Assembly (NCBI RefSeq): GCF_002160305.1
Contig: NZ_NFKI01000001.1
Span: forward strand, 122,829 to 186,828
Length of the DNA stretch: 64,000 bases
Reading direction: 5' to 3'
Origin: Pseudoflavonifractor sp. An184
GTDB lineage: Bacteria; Bacillota; Clostridia; Oscillospirales; Oscillospiraceae
In this document: positions 42,620-50,646 of the stretch, one piece after another
How the letters are laid out: each line of letters begins with the position of its first letter
Position numbering within the stretch: position 1 is the first letter of the stretch
Made by a program: the position numbers and the translations under genes
Notes under the pieces: model-generated
Told to the model about the DNA's origin: nothing
What the model saw: only the letters and a program-made list of their open reading frames with translations
Database searches by the model: none

Positions 42620-42808
42620 TTATTGTCTGTCCCGCAGCCCATAGAATTTTTCCTCGAAGTAGCGCCTGCTTACCCGTCCGGGAATGGTGAGAAAGCCTTT
42701 TTTCTTCAGCTCCTCGTTCATCTCCCGCACCAGCTTGTAGGCGTAGGGCTTGGAAATGCCCAGCTCCCTGGCGACCTCCTCTGCTCTCACAAACAGCTCC
42801 TTTTCCAT
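42620..42808 (-). CDS. Excisionase-like HTH protein
   Basis: 62 residues starting at the ATG with AGGAGG eight bases upstream. The sequence VRAEEVARELGISKPYAYKLV is a winged-helix/HTH typical of small excisionases, followed by VSRRYFEEKFYG. Lies just upstream of the integrase. Confidence 0.7.
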   Translation of the reverse strand: MEKELFVRAEEVARELGISKPYAYKLVREMNEELKKKGFLTIPGRVSRRYFEEKFYGLRDRQ

Positions 42809-42830
42809 GGTCAGCACCTCCTTATTTTAG

Positions 42831-42965
42831 TTTCGCAAATATGTTAATGTCACCATCTTCATTATACATTAACATAAGTGTTAATGTCAAGAATTTATTT
42901 CGCATTTTTGTTAAAGATTATCTTGCATCTTTCGCTTTTTTGCGCTATACTATTGGCAAAGGCGG
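42831..42965. promoter_or_regulatory. Divergent control region of excisionase and HTH regulator
   Basis: Contains TTTCGCAAATATGTTAA (42831-42847), TTTCGCATTTTTGTTAA (42898-42914) and an inner TTAACATAAGTGTTAA palindrome. A promoter for the HTH regulator follows (TTGCAT at 42923, TATACT at 42946, spacer 17). The repeated TTTCGCA-N5-GTTAA motif also occurs at the left end (34918), so it may be a regulator or Xis/Int site. Confidence 0.6.
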
Positions 42966-42974
42966 TGGGATATT

Positions 42975-43532
42975 ATGACAGTCGGAGACAAGATAAAGAA
43001 AATCCGCACCTTTCGAGGCATGACACAAAAGGAATTGGGGCTTGCTATCGGCTTTGAGGAAAAGGGAGCGGACAACCGGATCGCCCAGTATGAGACGAAT
43101 TACCGTGTTCCGAAACGGGAACTGCTGGACAAGATGGCCGAGGCGCTGCGGGTAGACCGCCAGAACTTCTACACCATCGCCCCCGGCTCTGCCGAGGACT
43201 TCATGCGGACATTCTTCTGGCTGGACGAGGACAGCCCTGGCGCTATCCGCCTGTTCCAACTTGTCCGCAATCCGGGCAGAGCAGGGGCCGCTGATGATAC
43301 CGCTGTACGGTACAATGATAGCGATGACTGGCCCGCACACCCTCCCGTGGGTATGTACTTCCAGTATGGCCTTGTGGACGAGTTCATGCGGGAATGGCTT
43401 TTTCGTCAGCAGGAGTTACACGCCGGGGAGATCACCAGGGAAGAGTATTTTGAATGGAAACTCAACTGGCCCCATACCTGCGACGATGGCCTGGAAAGCG
43501 AATATTATATCCCTTGGCGGAAAAATAAATAA
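42975..43532 (+). CDS. HTH_3 (XRE-type) transcriptional regulator
   Basis: 185 residues. N-terminal HTH: IKKIRTFRGMTQKELGLAIGF and ADNRIAQYETNYRVPKRELLDKMAEAL. The C-terminal part is an unrecognised effector/dimerisation region. Divergent from xis, so it probably controls excision and its own expression through the repeated TTTCGCA motifs between them. Confidence 0.75.
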   Translation: MTVGDKIKKIRTFRGMTQKELGLAIGFEEKGADNRIAQYETNYRVPKRELLDKMAEALRVDRQNFYTIAPGSAEDFMRTFFWLDEDSPGAIRLFQLVRNPGRAGAADDTAVRYNDSDDWPAHPPVGMYFQYGLVDEFMREWLFRQQELHAGEITREEYFEWKLNWPHTCDDGLESEYYIPWRKNK

Positions 43533-43590
43533 GACAAGCAAAAAAACCGCCCTGCTGAATTTGTCGTTCAGCAGGGCGGTTTTGCTTGTC
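43533..43590. terminator. Strong terminator after the HTH regulator
   Basis: Very long inverted repeat: GACAAGCAAAA...CCGCCCTGCTGAA and TTCAGCAGGGCGG...TTTTGCTTGTC, loop TTTGTCG. T- and A-rich flanks fit termination in both directions. Confidence 0.85.
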
Positions 43591-43889
43591 CTTTTGGGAT
43601 TTTTCTCTTGAGAATACCGGGCGGACACAAATAGTATCAATCCAGTATCAAGAGCAGTATGGACGGGCAAAAAAGCCTGTATTCATGCGGGTTTTCGCCG
43701 TTTCGAGCGTCATTCCCACTCTGTGATTTTTGGACAGGCGTGGGGAGCGGCGGAATCGTTCCCCACGCTTTATTTCAAAGAACAAGCTGGCGGTATTACT
43801 GGAAAGCAAAATCGGAGTGCTGGGCCGGGGTATGGAATGAGAGGTTTCTCATACAAGCAGCCCCGCCAGCAAGAAGGAGGCTCAAATAA
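43591..43889 (+). other. Right junction of the tet(W) element and gap before recD
   Basis: Contains the AGTATCA pair (43633-43650) of the element end, then a hairpin GCGTGGGGA/TCCCCACGC at 43738-43768 followed by TTTATTT, and AAGGAGGC before recD. No gene is seen. A promoter for the recD operon is not obvious, so it may have depended on leader D before insertion. Confidence 0.5.
43738..43775 (+). terminator. Terminator-like hairpin before the recD operon
   Basis: Nine-base GC-rich arms with TTTATTT after. Could be the end of an upstream transcript or a remnant of a leader. Confidence 0.5.
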
Positions 43890-46070
43890 ATGAAATGCAG
43901 TTTCAGCCGCCTGCTCTATCCCAAACGGTTGGAGGAGGCGCGGGACGGCAGCTACATGATCGCTCTGTTCAAACCAAATGAGAAGGTGCTGGACGCGCAG
44001 GGCAATCGCCTGAGCAGCATTAAAGTGGTGGGGCACTTCCTGCCCACGGTGGCAAGCGTGAAAGTCGATATGACCGGGCACTGGAAAAAGGACGCCCGCT
44101 ATGGGCTCCAGTTTGAGATGGAGTCCTATGAGGAAATCGTCGGCTCTGACAAGCGCAGCATTGTGGCCTATCTCTCCTCGGGAATGATTCCCGGGATCGG
44201 GAGTGTCCTTGCGGAGCGGATTTATAACACGTTCGGAGCGCAGACGCTGGAGGTGTTGGATCAAAACCCTGCGCGTATCGCGGAAGTGCCTGGCATCAGC
44301 AAGAAGAAGTGCGAGAAGTTTTGCTCGGCATATATGGAGACACGGAGCGCCCGAAAACTCATCAACATGTTGGCACCCTTCAATATCAGCGCACCGCAGG
44401 CAATCAAGCTGCGGGAGCAGCTGGGATCGGATGCGCCGGCCCTTCTCACACAGTTTCCCTACATGGTGTTTGAGCACGACCAGATCGACTTTGAGACGGC
44501 AGACCAGTTGGCCCAGGCCAACGGGATAGCGCGAAATGCGCCGGAACGGCTGGATGCCGGGCTGCTCTACACCCTGAAACTGGCGGAGCACGACGGGCAT
44601 CTTTGTATGCACAAGGAAGCCTTTGTGAGAAAGGCGGTAAATCTGCTCCACGCGCCGCAGGTGACCTGGAAGGGTGTGGCTCAGCGCGCCTTCGAGATGA
44701 TCCAGAGCGGCCGTCTGATCCTCTACAACGACTATGTCTATCGCCCGATCATGGCGAGGGCAGAGGAGGAAGTGGCAGCCGAGATCTGTGATATGCTCAA
44801 GCGCGACAAAATGCCCTACATGGGCGACCTGGACGATGAGATCGACAGGCAGCAGGCTGAGATGGGCTTCACCTTTGCACAGGAGCAGCGTCACGCCATC
44901 CGAACCGCGCTGACTTCGCCTATCTGCATCATATCGGGAGGACCCGGCACTGGAAAGACATCTATTCAGCGGGCGATCCTGAATATCTACAAGAAGGTAT
45001 TCCCAGACTCCGATGTGGTATGCTGCGCCCCCACAGGACGCGCGGCGCGGCGCATGGAGCAAAGCACCGGGTATCCGGCGTCCACCATCCATAAGGCGCT
45101 GAATCTGACGGCAGGAGAACTTCACAAATTGCGGGAATTGCAGCTGCTGGAGGCTGACCTGGTACTGGTGGACGAGGTGAGCATGATGGACATGGTGACT
45201 ACATGGTGCCTGTTCAACGCCTTGCCGCCTAACTGCCGGCTGATCCTGGTTGGGGATGCTGACCAGCTCCCATCTGTCGGACCGGGCGCGGTGCTCAATG
45301 AACTGCTCGCCAGCGGCCGGCTACCGGCAGTGATCCTGGACAAGGTGTTCCGCCAGAGCGAAGGCAGCCTTGTGGCGGAAAATGCGCAGCGGATCCGGCA
45401 CGGTGTATCGGAACTGGACTTTGGCGACGATTTCCAGTTCTGGGCCTCCGCAGACGAGGTGCAATCGGCGCAGTATCTCATGCGGCTTTACAAAAGGGAA
45501 GTTGCAAGATTCGGCGTGGATAATGTGGCACTTTTGACCCCATTCCGCAAAAAATCGGAAACAGGGGTCTATAGCCTGAATGCGGCCCTCCATGACGAAG
45601 TCAACCCGGCAGTCCCCGGGAAGGCGGAGATTGAAGTCGGGCAGCGGGTCCTGCGTGTAGGTGATAAGGTCATGCAGATGAAAAACCGTGACTTTGCCAG
45701 CAACGGCGATATCGGATATATCTGCACCAGTACACAGGGAGAGGATGGCCTTTTGGTGGAGGTCGATTTCGGCGATGACCGTGTTGTCGCCTACGAGGAC
45801 ATCGAAGCGCTACGGCAGCTGGAACTGGCCTACGCCACCACGATCCATAAATCCCAGGGCAGTGAGTACGACGCTGTGCTGATCAACATTCAGGACATGC
45901 ACGGCAAGATGCTCAACCGGGCGCTGTTCTACACGGCGGAAACCCGTGCGAAGAAGCGCGTCATCATTGTGGGCGACTGGGATGCCGTCGTGCGGGCCAT
46001 CCAGACCGCGGACACCAAGCGCCGGCATACGATGCTGGCCATGCGGATCAACGAATTGACAAAAGAATAG
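43890..46070 (+). CDS. RecD2-like DNA helicase
   Basis: 726 residues; AAGGAGGC upstream of the ATG. N-terminal helix-hairpin-helix segment (GMIPGIGSVLAERIYNTFG, EVPGISKKKCEKF), Walker A GGPGTGKTS, Walker B DLVLVDEVSMMD, and motif VFRQSEGS; a C-terminal UvrD/RecD-like part ends with TTIHKSQGSEYDAV. This is the RecD2/TraI-like 5'-3' helicase group. It is probably part of replication/recombination of the large element. Confidence 0.88.
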   Translation: MKCSFSRLLYPKRLEEARDGSYMIALFKPNEKVLDAQGNRLSSIKVVGHFLPTVASVKVDMTGHWKKDARYGLQFEMESYEEIVGSDKRSIVAYLSSGMIPGIGSVLAERIYNTFGAQTLEVLDQNPARIAEVPGISKKKCEKFCSAYMETRSARKLINMLAPFNISAPQAIKLREQLGSDAPALLTQFPYMVFEHDQIDFETADQLAQANGIARNAPERLDAGLLYTLKLAEHDGHLCMHKEAFVRKAVNLLHAPQVTWKGVAQRAFEMIQSGRLILYNDYVYRPIMARAEEEVAAEICDMLKRDKMPYMGDLDDEIDRQQAEMGFTFAQEQRHAIRTALTSPICIISGGPGTGKTSIQRAILNIYKKVFPDSDVVCCAPTGRAARRMEQSTGYPASTIHKALNLTAGELHKLRELQLLEADLVLVDEVSMMDMVTTWCLFNALPPNCRLILVGDADQLPSVGPGAVLNELLASGRLPAVILDKVFRQSEGSLVAENAQRIRHGVSELDFGDDFQFWASADEVQSAQYLMRLYKREVARFGVDNVALLTPFRKKSETGVYSLNAALHDEVNPAVPGKAEIEVGQRVLRVGDKVMQMKNRDFASNGDIGYICTSTQGEDGLLVEVDFGDDRVVAYEDIEALRQLELAYATTIHKSQGSEYDAVLINIQDMHGKMLNRALFYTAETRAKKRVIIVGDWDAVVRAIQTADTKRRHTMLAMRINELTKE

Positions 46071-46081
46071 GAGGATGAACA

Positions 46082-46552
46082 ATGGCTACGGTGCTTGAAA
46101 ACTACTATGGGTACCGGCAGCAACTGCTCCAGCGGATGGCCCAGCCGCCGATCAGCCCCGCTGACCTGTGGCTCTACGGTGAGATCTTGTATCGAATCGG
46201 CGTTCTGGAAACCTGCCAGATGTACCTGCGCAGCGCGCCCATCACCAGAGAAGTGCCCTGCTTGCAGGGGCATTACATGATGCTGGATGCTTACGTTCAG
46301 AACCTGGCCAGAGAGCGGCGCTATGGCCCGAACCGGGGCCCCGATACGCAGAAAGAGCGGGATGCTGCTCAGGTCAATCTGGAGCGGGTGATCCAGGATT
46401 ATCGGAAGCGGTTTACCGGCTTTCAGCCCGCGGAGCCTGAGGCTTATCAGAAGGAGATTGGCCGGGTCATCACGACACTGCTGCCTGCGTGGCTGCAGTA
46501 TCGGAACACCTTTGTGCCCCTGAAGAATAAGAAGGAGGAGAACAGGTCATGA
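46082..46552 (+). CDS. Hypothetical helical protein (156 aa)
   Basis: ATG with TAGGAGGATGAACA upstream. All-helical with several aromatic residues (YYGYRQQLLQRM, ILYRIGVLETCQMYL); no family recognised. Its stop overlaps the next start (ATGA). Confidence 0.6.
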   Translation: MATVLENYYGYRQQLLQRMAQPPISPADLWLYGEILYRIGVLETCQMYLRSAPITREVPCLQGHYMMLDAYVQNLARERRYGPNRGPDTQKERDAAQVNLERVIQDYRKRFTGFQPAEPEAYQKEIGRVITTLLPAWLQYRNTFVPLKNKKEENRS

Positions 46553-47271
46553 ACGATGGGAAGCAGGCCGCTCTCTCGGCCATCCAGAAGATCAATGCGG
46601 TGGAAGGGTTCGATCCGACGCCGCTTGCAGTGGAGTATGTCGACCTCAACACCCAGGAGAAGCGTTCCCGGCTTCCGGTGATGGCGCAGTTGGCGTGGTT
46701 CCGGCTCAAATATCCGGAGGGGCGCGTGTCTGTTGCAGTTACCGCCGCCAAGGACTGCTTTGTGGCTACGGCCAGGGTCTATCCCAGCTACACAAACCCG
46801 CCCGAACAGTATCTGTCGGAGGCGACCGCATCCCGCGGCTACCAAGCCGACAAACCGACGGTATCTCCGCGTGAATGGGCGCAGACCGCCGCCATTGGGA
46901 TCGCTCTTCGCAATGCCGGCTTTGGACTTCAGTTCAGCGCGGCCGGTGATTCCTTCGACTCGCCGGCCGTGGACGAGTTGGGGGGCATCATCTGGAGCGG
47001 GGAGGACGAACCACAGGCTCCGCTGTCGGCGGACATGCCGTCGGCGACTGCACCGGTGGCGCCGCAGTCCCCCGCAGAGCCGGCGAATCCGCTGGAAAAA
47101 GCCATGAACACGCTCTGCCCCATCAGCAAGTACAAGGGCAGAACGCTGGGACAGGTTCTCCGTGAGGACCCCCGTGCTATCCTGTGGGTGGCGACCAAAT
47201 TCACCGGGGATCCGGAGGTCTCGGCAGCCGCAAAGCTCATTTGTGAGCAGTCCGTGGAGCAGAGCGCCTGA
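46549..47271 (+). CDS. Protein with ExoX-like C-terminal domain
   Basis: 240 residues. N-terminal 130 residues have the pattern of phage accessory replication proteins (MAQLAWFRLKYPEG, AQTAAIGIALRNAGFG). A Pro/Ala/Ser linker follows, then CPISKYKGRTLGQVLREDPRAILWV, which resembles the DUF3820/exonuclease-X C-terminal domain that recognises DNA or partner proteins. No nuclease core is present. Role is inferred to be replication/recombination linked. Confidence 0.6.
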   Translation: MNDGKQAALSAIQKINAVEGFDPTPLAVEYVDLNTQEKRSRLPVMAQLAWFRLKYPEGRVSVAVTAAKDCFVATARVYPSYTNPPEQYLSEATASRGYQADKPTVSPREWAQTAAIGIALRNAGFGLQFSAAGDSFDSPAVDELGGIIWSGEDEPQAPLSADMPSATAPVAPQSPAEPANPLEKAMNTLCPISKYKGRTLGQVLREDPRAILWVATKFTGDPEVSAAAKLICEQSVEQSA

Positions 47272-47322
47272 GAAAGTGTGGGGGCGGCCAGTTGAATGGC
47301 CGCCCACAGAGAGGAGCGTTCC

Positions 47323-48417
47323 ATGGAATTACGCTACCAAATGACCGATATCCTTCCTCTGCTGCCCATCCCGCAGCCGCCGCATGGGAGAAGTGCCTAT
47401 AACATTCCATGCCCACTTTGCGACAGGCCGGGCACAAGGGAAAAACATTTGAATATCAACCTCAAACGGAATGTGTATCGGTGTCCCAAGTGCGGACAAT
47501 TCCAGGGCGGCGTCTTCGATCTATATGCCTACTACATGGGCATCCCGCGGGATAAGGTGCTGGAGGATATAACGGCAAGACTGCATGGAGGTTCGCCTAT
47601 CCCTTCTGGGAGTGGCGGATCCAGAAAGAAACTGCAACCTCCTCTGATGAAACCCCAGGCAAGCCTTGCGCCGCTGGAAGAACGGGATCGTGTATACCGG
47701 GCGCTTCTCAGCCGGCTGACTCTTGCGCCGGATCACCGAGAGAATTTGCTCCGGCGCGGATTGACCGATGAAGCCATAGAGCGTCTGGGCTATAAATCTA
47801 CGCCGGTCGTAGGCTTCCACGCTCTGGCCCAATCCCTTCTGGACGAGGGCTACACACTGTTCGGTGTCCCTGGGTTCTACCGGGACGAAGATGGGCGGTG
47901 GACGATGGCCGTATGGCGAAGGGGCATCCTAATTCCCGGGACCTACCTTGGGAAGATCCAAGGCTTTCAGATCCGCCTTGACAACAAGATGAAAAAGGGC
48001 GGTAAGTTTTTGACCTTTTCCAGCAGAGACGAGTTGGACGGCGCCATGGGTGAGAACTGGTGCCATCTGGTTGGCCCGGTGCGGGAGAGGATATTGCTCA
48101 TTGAAGGATACATGAAGGCTGACATTGTCAATTACTTTACAGGACAGACTATGCTTGCCATTCCAGGTGTGACTTCATTGCAGCACCTGGAGGCGGCCCT
48201 TCGGGATCTGATCCCGCTTGGCGTCCGCCATGTCATGACCTGCTTTGATATGGACTACCTGAAGAACTGGCATGTAGAAAACGCATATCGAAACCTGGTG
48301 GCTCTACTGGGGAAACAGGACATCACATTCGGTACTTATCTATGGGTCCCGGACCACAATGGTCTGGACGACTATATCTGGGAGTTCTGCATGAATCAGG
48401 GCAAAGCGCCAGAGTAG
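47323..48417 (+). CDS. CHC2/Toprim primase-like protein
   Basis: 364 residues; ATG after GAGGAGCG. N-terminal zinc domain with CPLC, then CPKCGQF 27-30 residues later, as in CHC2-type primases. The Toprim-like part has ILLIEGYMKADIVNY (Glu) and MTCFDMDYLKN (Asp-x-Asp). Central MAVWRRGILIPG also fits. Probably primes replication of the element. Confidence 0.78.
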   Translation: MELRYQMTDILPLLPIPQPPHGRSAYNIPCPLCDRPGTREKHLNINLKRNVYRCPKCGQFQGGVFDLYAYYMGIPRDKVLEDITARLHGGSPIPSGSGGSRKKLQPPLMKPQASLAPLEERDRVYRALLSRLTLAPDHRENLLRRGLTDEAIERLGYKSTPVVGFHALAQSLLDEGYTLFGVPGFYRDEDGRWTMAVWRRGILIPGTYLGKIQGFQIRLDNKMKKGGKFLTFSSRDELDGAMGENWCHLVGPVRERILLIEGYMKADIVNYFTGQTMLAIPGVTSLQHLEAALRDLIPLGVRHVMTCFDMDYLKNWHVENAYRNLVALLGKQDITFGTYLWVPDHNGLDDYIWEFCMNQGKAPE

Positions 48418-48424
48418 CAGAGGA

Positions 48425-48458
48425 CAGCGGGGCATTCGCAGAATGCCCCGCTGTTTTT
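48425..48458 (+). terminator. Terminator after primase-like gene
   Basis: CAGCGGGGCATTC/GAATGCCCCGCTG arms with loop GCAG and five T. Confidence 0.88.
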
Positions 48459-48468
48459 ACGCATTCTG

Positions 48469-48497
48469 TTGCAAAAACGCATTTTGCCCGGTGTAAT
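48469..48497 (+). promoter_or_regulatory. Possible promoter of parMR
   Basis: TTGCAA and TGTAAT with 17 bases between, about 33 bases before the ParM start. Reasonable but the -10 is imperfect. Confidence 0.4.
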
Positions 48498-48529
48498 GAA
48501 GTACCAAGATAGATAAGGAGTGGTTCCTC

Positions 48530-49474
48530 ATGTTGTTTCCCATTGACCATGGCAATTCGGCCATGAAGACGGTCAACTTTGTGTTTCCGTCCGGCCTGAT
48601 CGACAATCCCATCCGGCCGCCTGTAGATACGGAGATGCTGGAATACGATGGTAAGTTCTGGACGCTGTCCGGCCAGCGGATCTCCTATATGCGAGATAAG
48701 ACCAAGGACGAGAGGTACTGGATCCTGACGCTGTTCGCCATCGCCAAGGAACTGGAGAAGAGCGGAAATACGAGCCCTATGGTCGAGGCGGATCTGGCGG
48801 TCGGCCTGCCGCCGGAGCACTACGCGCTGCGGCAGCGATTTGCGGACTATTTTAAGCGGGGGAGGGTAAACTTCGTTTACAACGGTGCTCCGATCTGCTT
48901 GCTGATCCGGTATGTGTTCGTCTATCCCCAGGCCTACGCCGCTGTTGTGCCGCAGGCGGGGCGCCTGAAGGAGATTCCGCGCACCTTTATCATTGACATC
49001 GGCGGCTACACCACGGACGTCATGCTCCTGCGCAACGCGGCGCCGGACCTGCAGTTTTGCCGCAGCCTGGAGATGGGGGTGATCCCCATGTCCAACGACA
49101 TCATCAGCCGGGTAAGCGCCATGTATGACATTAAGATTGATGACGATCACATTGCGGACATTATCCAGGGCCGTCCTACCATCCTGCCGCAGGAAGTGCG
49201 CGACGTTATTTTTGCAAAGGTACGCAGTTATGCCTGCGATATTCTTGACAAACTGCGGGAGCTGCAGGTCGATCTGCGTGCGAACCCTGCCATCTTTATT
49301 GGGGGTGGTTCGATTTTGTTCAGGTCCTTTGTGGAAGAATCGCCCCTGGTGGCGCATGCGGACTTTGTGACGGATCCCAAGGCAAACGCCATCGGCTACG
49401 GGATGCTGGCCACTGCTCAGCTGCGGCGGATGGCTCCGCAGAATTACGGAGGGGAGTTCTTTGCGCAGGGATGA
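48530..49474 (+). CDS. ParM/Alp-type actin-like segregation ATPase
   Basis: 314 residues; ATG has AAGGAG upstream. N-terminus FPIDHGNSAMK is the phosphate-1 loop, IIDIGGYTTDVMLL the phosphate-2 loop, and IFIGGGSILF the adenosine region, all typical of the actin/ParM fold. It polymerises to push copies apart, with the next gene as DNA adaptor. Short for the family (320-330 usual) but complete. Confidence 0.8.
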   Translation: MLFPIDHGNSAMKTVNFVFPSGLIDNPIRPPVDTEMLEYDGKFWTLSGQRISYMRDKTKDERYWILTLFAIAKELEKSGNTSPMVEADLAVGLPPEHYALRQRFADYFKRGRVNFVYNGAPICLLIRYVFVYPQAYAAVVPQAGRLKEIPRTFIIDIGGYTTDVMLLRNAAPDLQFCRSLEMGVIPMSNDIISRVSAMYDIKIDDDHIADIIQGRPTILPQEVRDVIFAKVRSYACDILDKLRELQVDLRANPAIFIGGGSILFRSFVEESPLVAHADFVTDPKANAIGYGMLATAQLRRMAPQNYGGEFFAQG

Positions 49475-49841
49475 CAAATACCGATTTTCTCTCAGCTGGG
49501 GTAGGGACACCGCTGAAAAGATCGCTGTTGGAGACTTTCTTGAGAAGCTGAAGAACCACAAGAGCGATCTGATCGTCCAGGCAGTCTGGGAGTTTATCGG
49601 AAATCATCCGGAAGTGATGGCGGAGAACACAAAAATAGTGATTGCCGTCCAGTCCACGCAAACGGACGAGCAGACCCTTGCACAGATCCAACGCATGATC
49701 GACGCCTCGATGGAAAGGCTCAAGGACAGCATGAAGTTGCAGGTCCTACAGGAACAGCACGGAGGGCAAACGGCTCCTACTGGACCCAATCAGCAGGATC
49801 TGGATGACATGCTTGACAATCTCACAATATTTGACCAGTGA
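49461..49841 (+). CDS. ParR-like DNA-binding adaptor
   Basis: 126 residues from a TTG overlapping parM's end, with GGAGGGG upstream. The first 50 residues look like a ribbon-helix-helix (YRFSLSWGRDTAEKIAVGDFL and DLIVQAVWEFIGN), followed by a helical tail. Position directly after parM supports ParR. The centromere (parC) is not identified; the parM upstream gap is a candidate. Confidence 0.6.
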   Translation: MRRDDKYRFSLSWGRDTAEKIAVGDFLEKLKNHKSDLIVQAVWEFIGNHPEVMAENTKIVIAVQSTQTDEQTLAQIQRMIDASMERLKDSMKLQVLQEQHGGQTAPTGPNQQDLDDMLDNLTIFDQ

Positions 49842-49844
49842 ATA

Positions 49845-49885
49845 GGGACAGCCCTGCGCCTTCCAGCGGCGTGGGGCTGTTCTTT
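49845..49885 (+). terminator. Terminator after parMR
   Basis: GGACAGCCC.../...GGGCTGTTC arms with an inner GCGCC/GGCGT stem and TTTT. Confidence 0.75.
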
Positions 49886-49931
49886 TGTGGCAAAACTGCC
49901 GGCAGAAAACGGGGAATGAGGTGAAGACGAA

Positions 49932-50219
49932 ATGGTCTTCCAGGAAGGCATCCTATTGCACCTTGACAAACAGGCGTACTGCGCCTCATATTCAGCAGCG
50001 GGTACGTTGCGTGTATGGAGAGCCGCACAGGCAGACCAGGCCATGATCCCACATAGGGAAGGGAGGACAAGGGGGAGCCGGATGCTGTGTGCAGACGAGC
50101 TGTGGCGGCTTGGTGGCCATGACCCATACTCGTTGATCATGATACGTCGCTTTGGCCGTGATCCGAGCGGTAGTTATTCCGTCGCAGGTTGCGGGAAGTG
50201 CCAGAAGCTCGGGGAGTAA
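49932..50219 (+). CDS. Hypothetical small protein (95 aa), uncertain
   Basis: ATG with GAGGTGAAGACGAA upstream. Composition is ordinary and a Cys pair (CGKC) lies at the end. No family match; may be spurious. Together with this ORF the stretch 49886-50293 has no other visible gene. Confidence 0.35.
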   Translation: MVFQEGILLHLDKQAYCASYSAAGTLRVWRAAQADQAMIPHREGRTRGSRMLCADELWRLGGHDPYSLIMIRRFGRDPSGSYSVAGCGKCQKLGE

Positions 50220-50293
50220 GTCTCGCGGAGCGGCCCAGCCAGCCGCCGCCCGCTGCTTTTCTTTTGACTTTTTCCTTGGAAGGAGATGAAAAG

Positions 50294-50494
50294 ATGGAGA
50301 AGAAAGAGGTGCCAATTTGGGAAAAGGCCAATCTGACGATTGAGGAAGCAGCGGCCTATTTTGGAATAGGGACTAATAAACTACGGGAAATCACCAGTAA
50401 TCCGGACTGTGAATTCGTTATTTGGATAGGAACAAAAAGGCTGATTAAACGAAAAAAGTTTGAAAAGTATTTGGAAGATGTAGATGCCGTGTAG
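50294..50494 (+). CDS. xis: Tn916-type excisionase
   Basis: 66 residues; ATG after AAGGAGATG. The sequence VPIWEKANLTIEEAAAYFGIGTNKLREI resembles Tn916 Xis, followed by basic RLIKRKKFEKYLEDVDAV. It is a small winged-helix DNA-bending protein that stimulates excision. Directly upstream of the integrase. Confidence 0.85.
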   Translation: MEKKEVPIWEKANLTIEEAAAYFGIGTNKLREITSNPDCEFVIWIGTKRLIKRKKFEKYLEDVDAV

Positions 50495-50507
50495 GGCATG
50501 AAAAAAG

Positions 50508-50550
50508 GGCCTGGATATAGATTTAGACTATGTCCAGGCCTTTGGCTTTT
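50508..50550 (+). terminator. Terminator between xis and int
   Basis: GGCCTGGA-TATAG paired with CTATG-TCCAGGCC, followed by TTTGGCTTTT. It can separate xis from int expression. Confidence 0.7.
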
Positions 50551-50579
50551 CGTTCATATCAGTACAAATGACGCACAGG

Positions 50580-50608
50580 TTGAAAAAAAGAGGCTCCTGT
50601 ATTATAAT
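50580..50608 (+). promoter_or_regulatory. Promoter of the integrase
   Basis: TTGAAA and TATAAT separated by 17 bases, 38 bases before the GTG of int. Confidence 0.6.
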
Positions 50609-50646
50609 TAAATGTGTAATTAGGAGGCTCTTGGAAAGGAGTAACC

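Larger units (their letters stand above)
34890..43680. mobile_element. Nested mobilizable element carrying tet(W)
   Basis: Bounded by the end of yqaJ on the left and the recD operon on the right. Contains a truncated sigma-like ORF, methyltransferase, tet(W), MobV relaxase, RepA-like ATPase, MobC-like protein, integrase, excisionase and an HTH regulator, all but the last on the minus strand. Direct AGTATCA pairs spaced 11 bases lie near both ends (34970-34987 and 43633-43650) and are candidate integrase-arm sites. The exact att core is not visible, so the limits are approximate. Confidence 0.7.

Noticed and set aside
34918..42847. TTTCGCAAATATGTTAA repeated at both places as att core
   Set aside because: The right copy is inside the xis control region, not at the element end, so a binding site is more likely than an att site.
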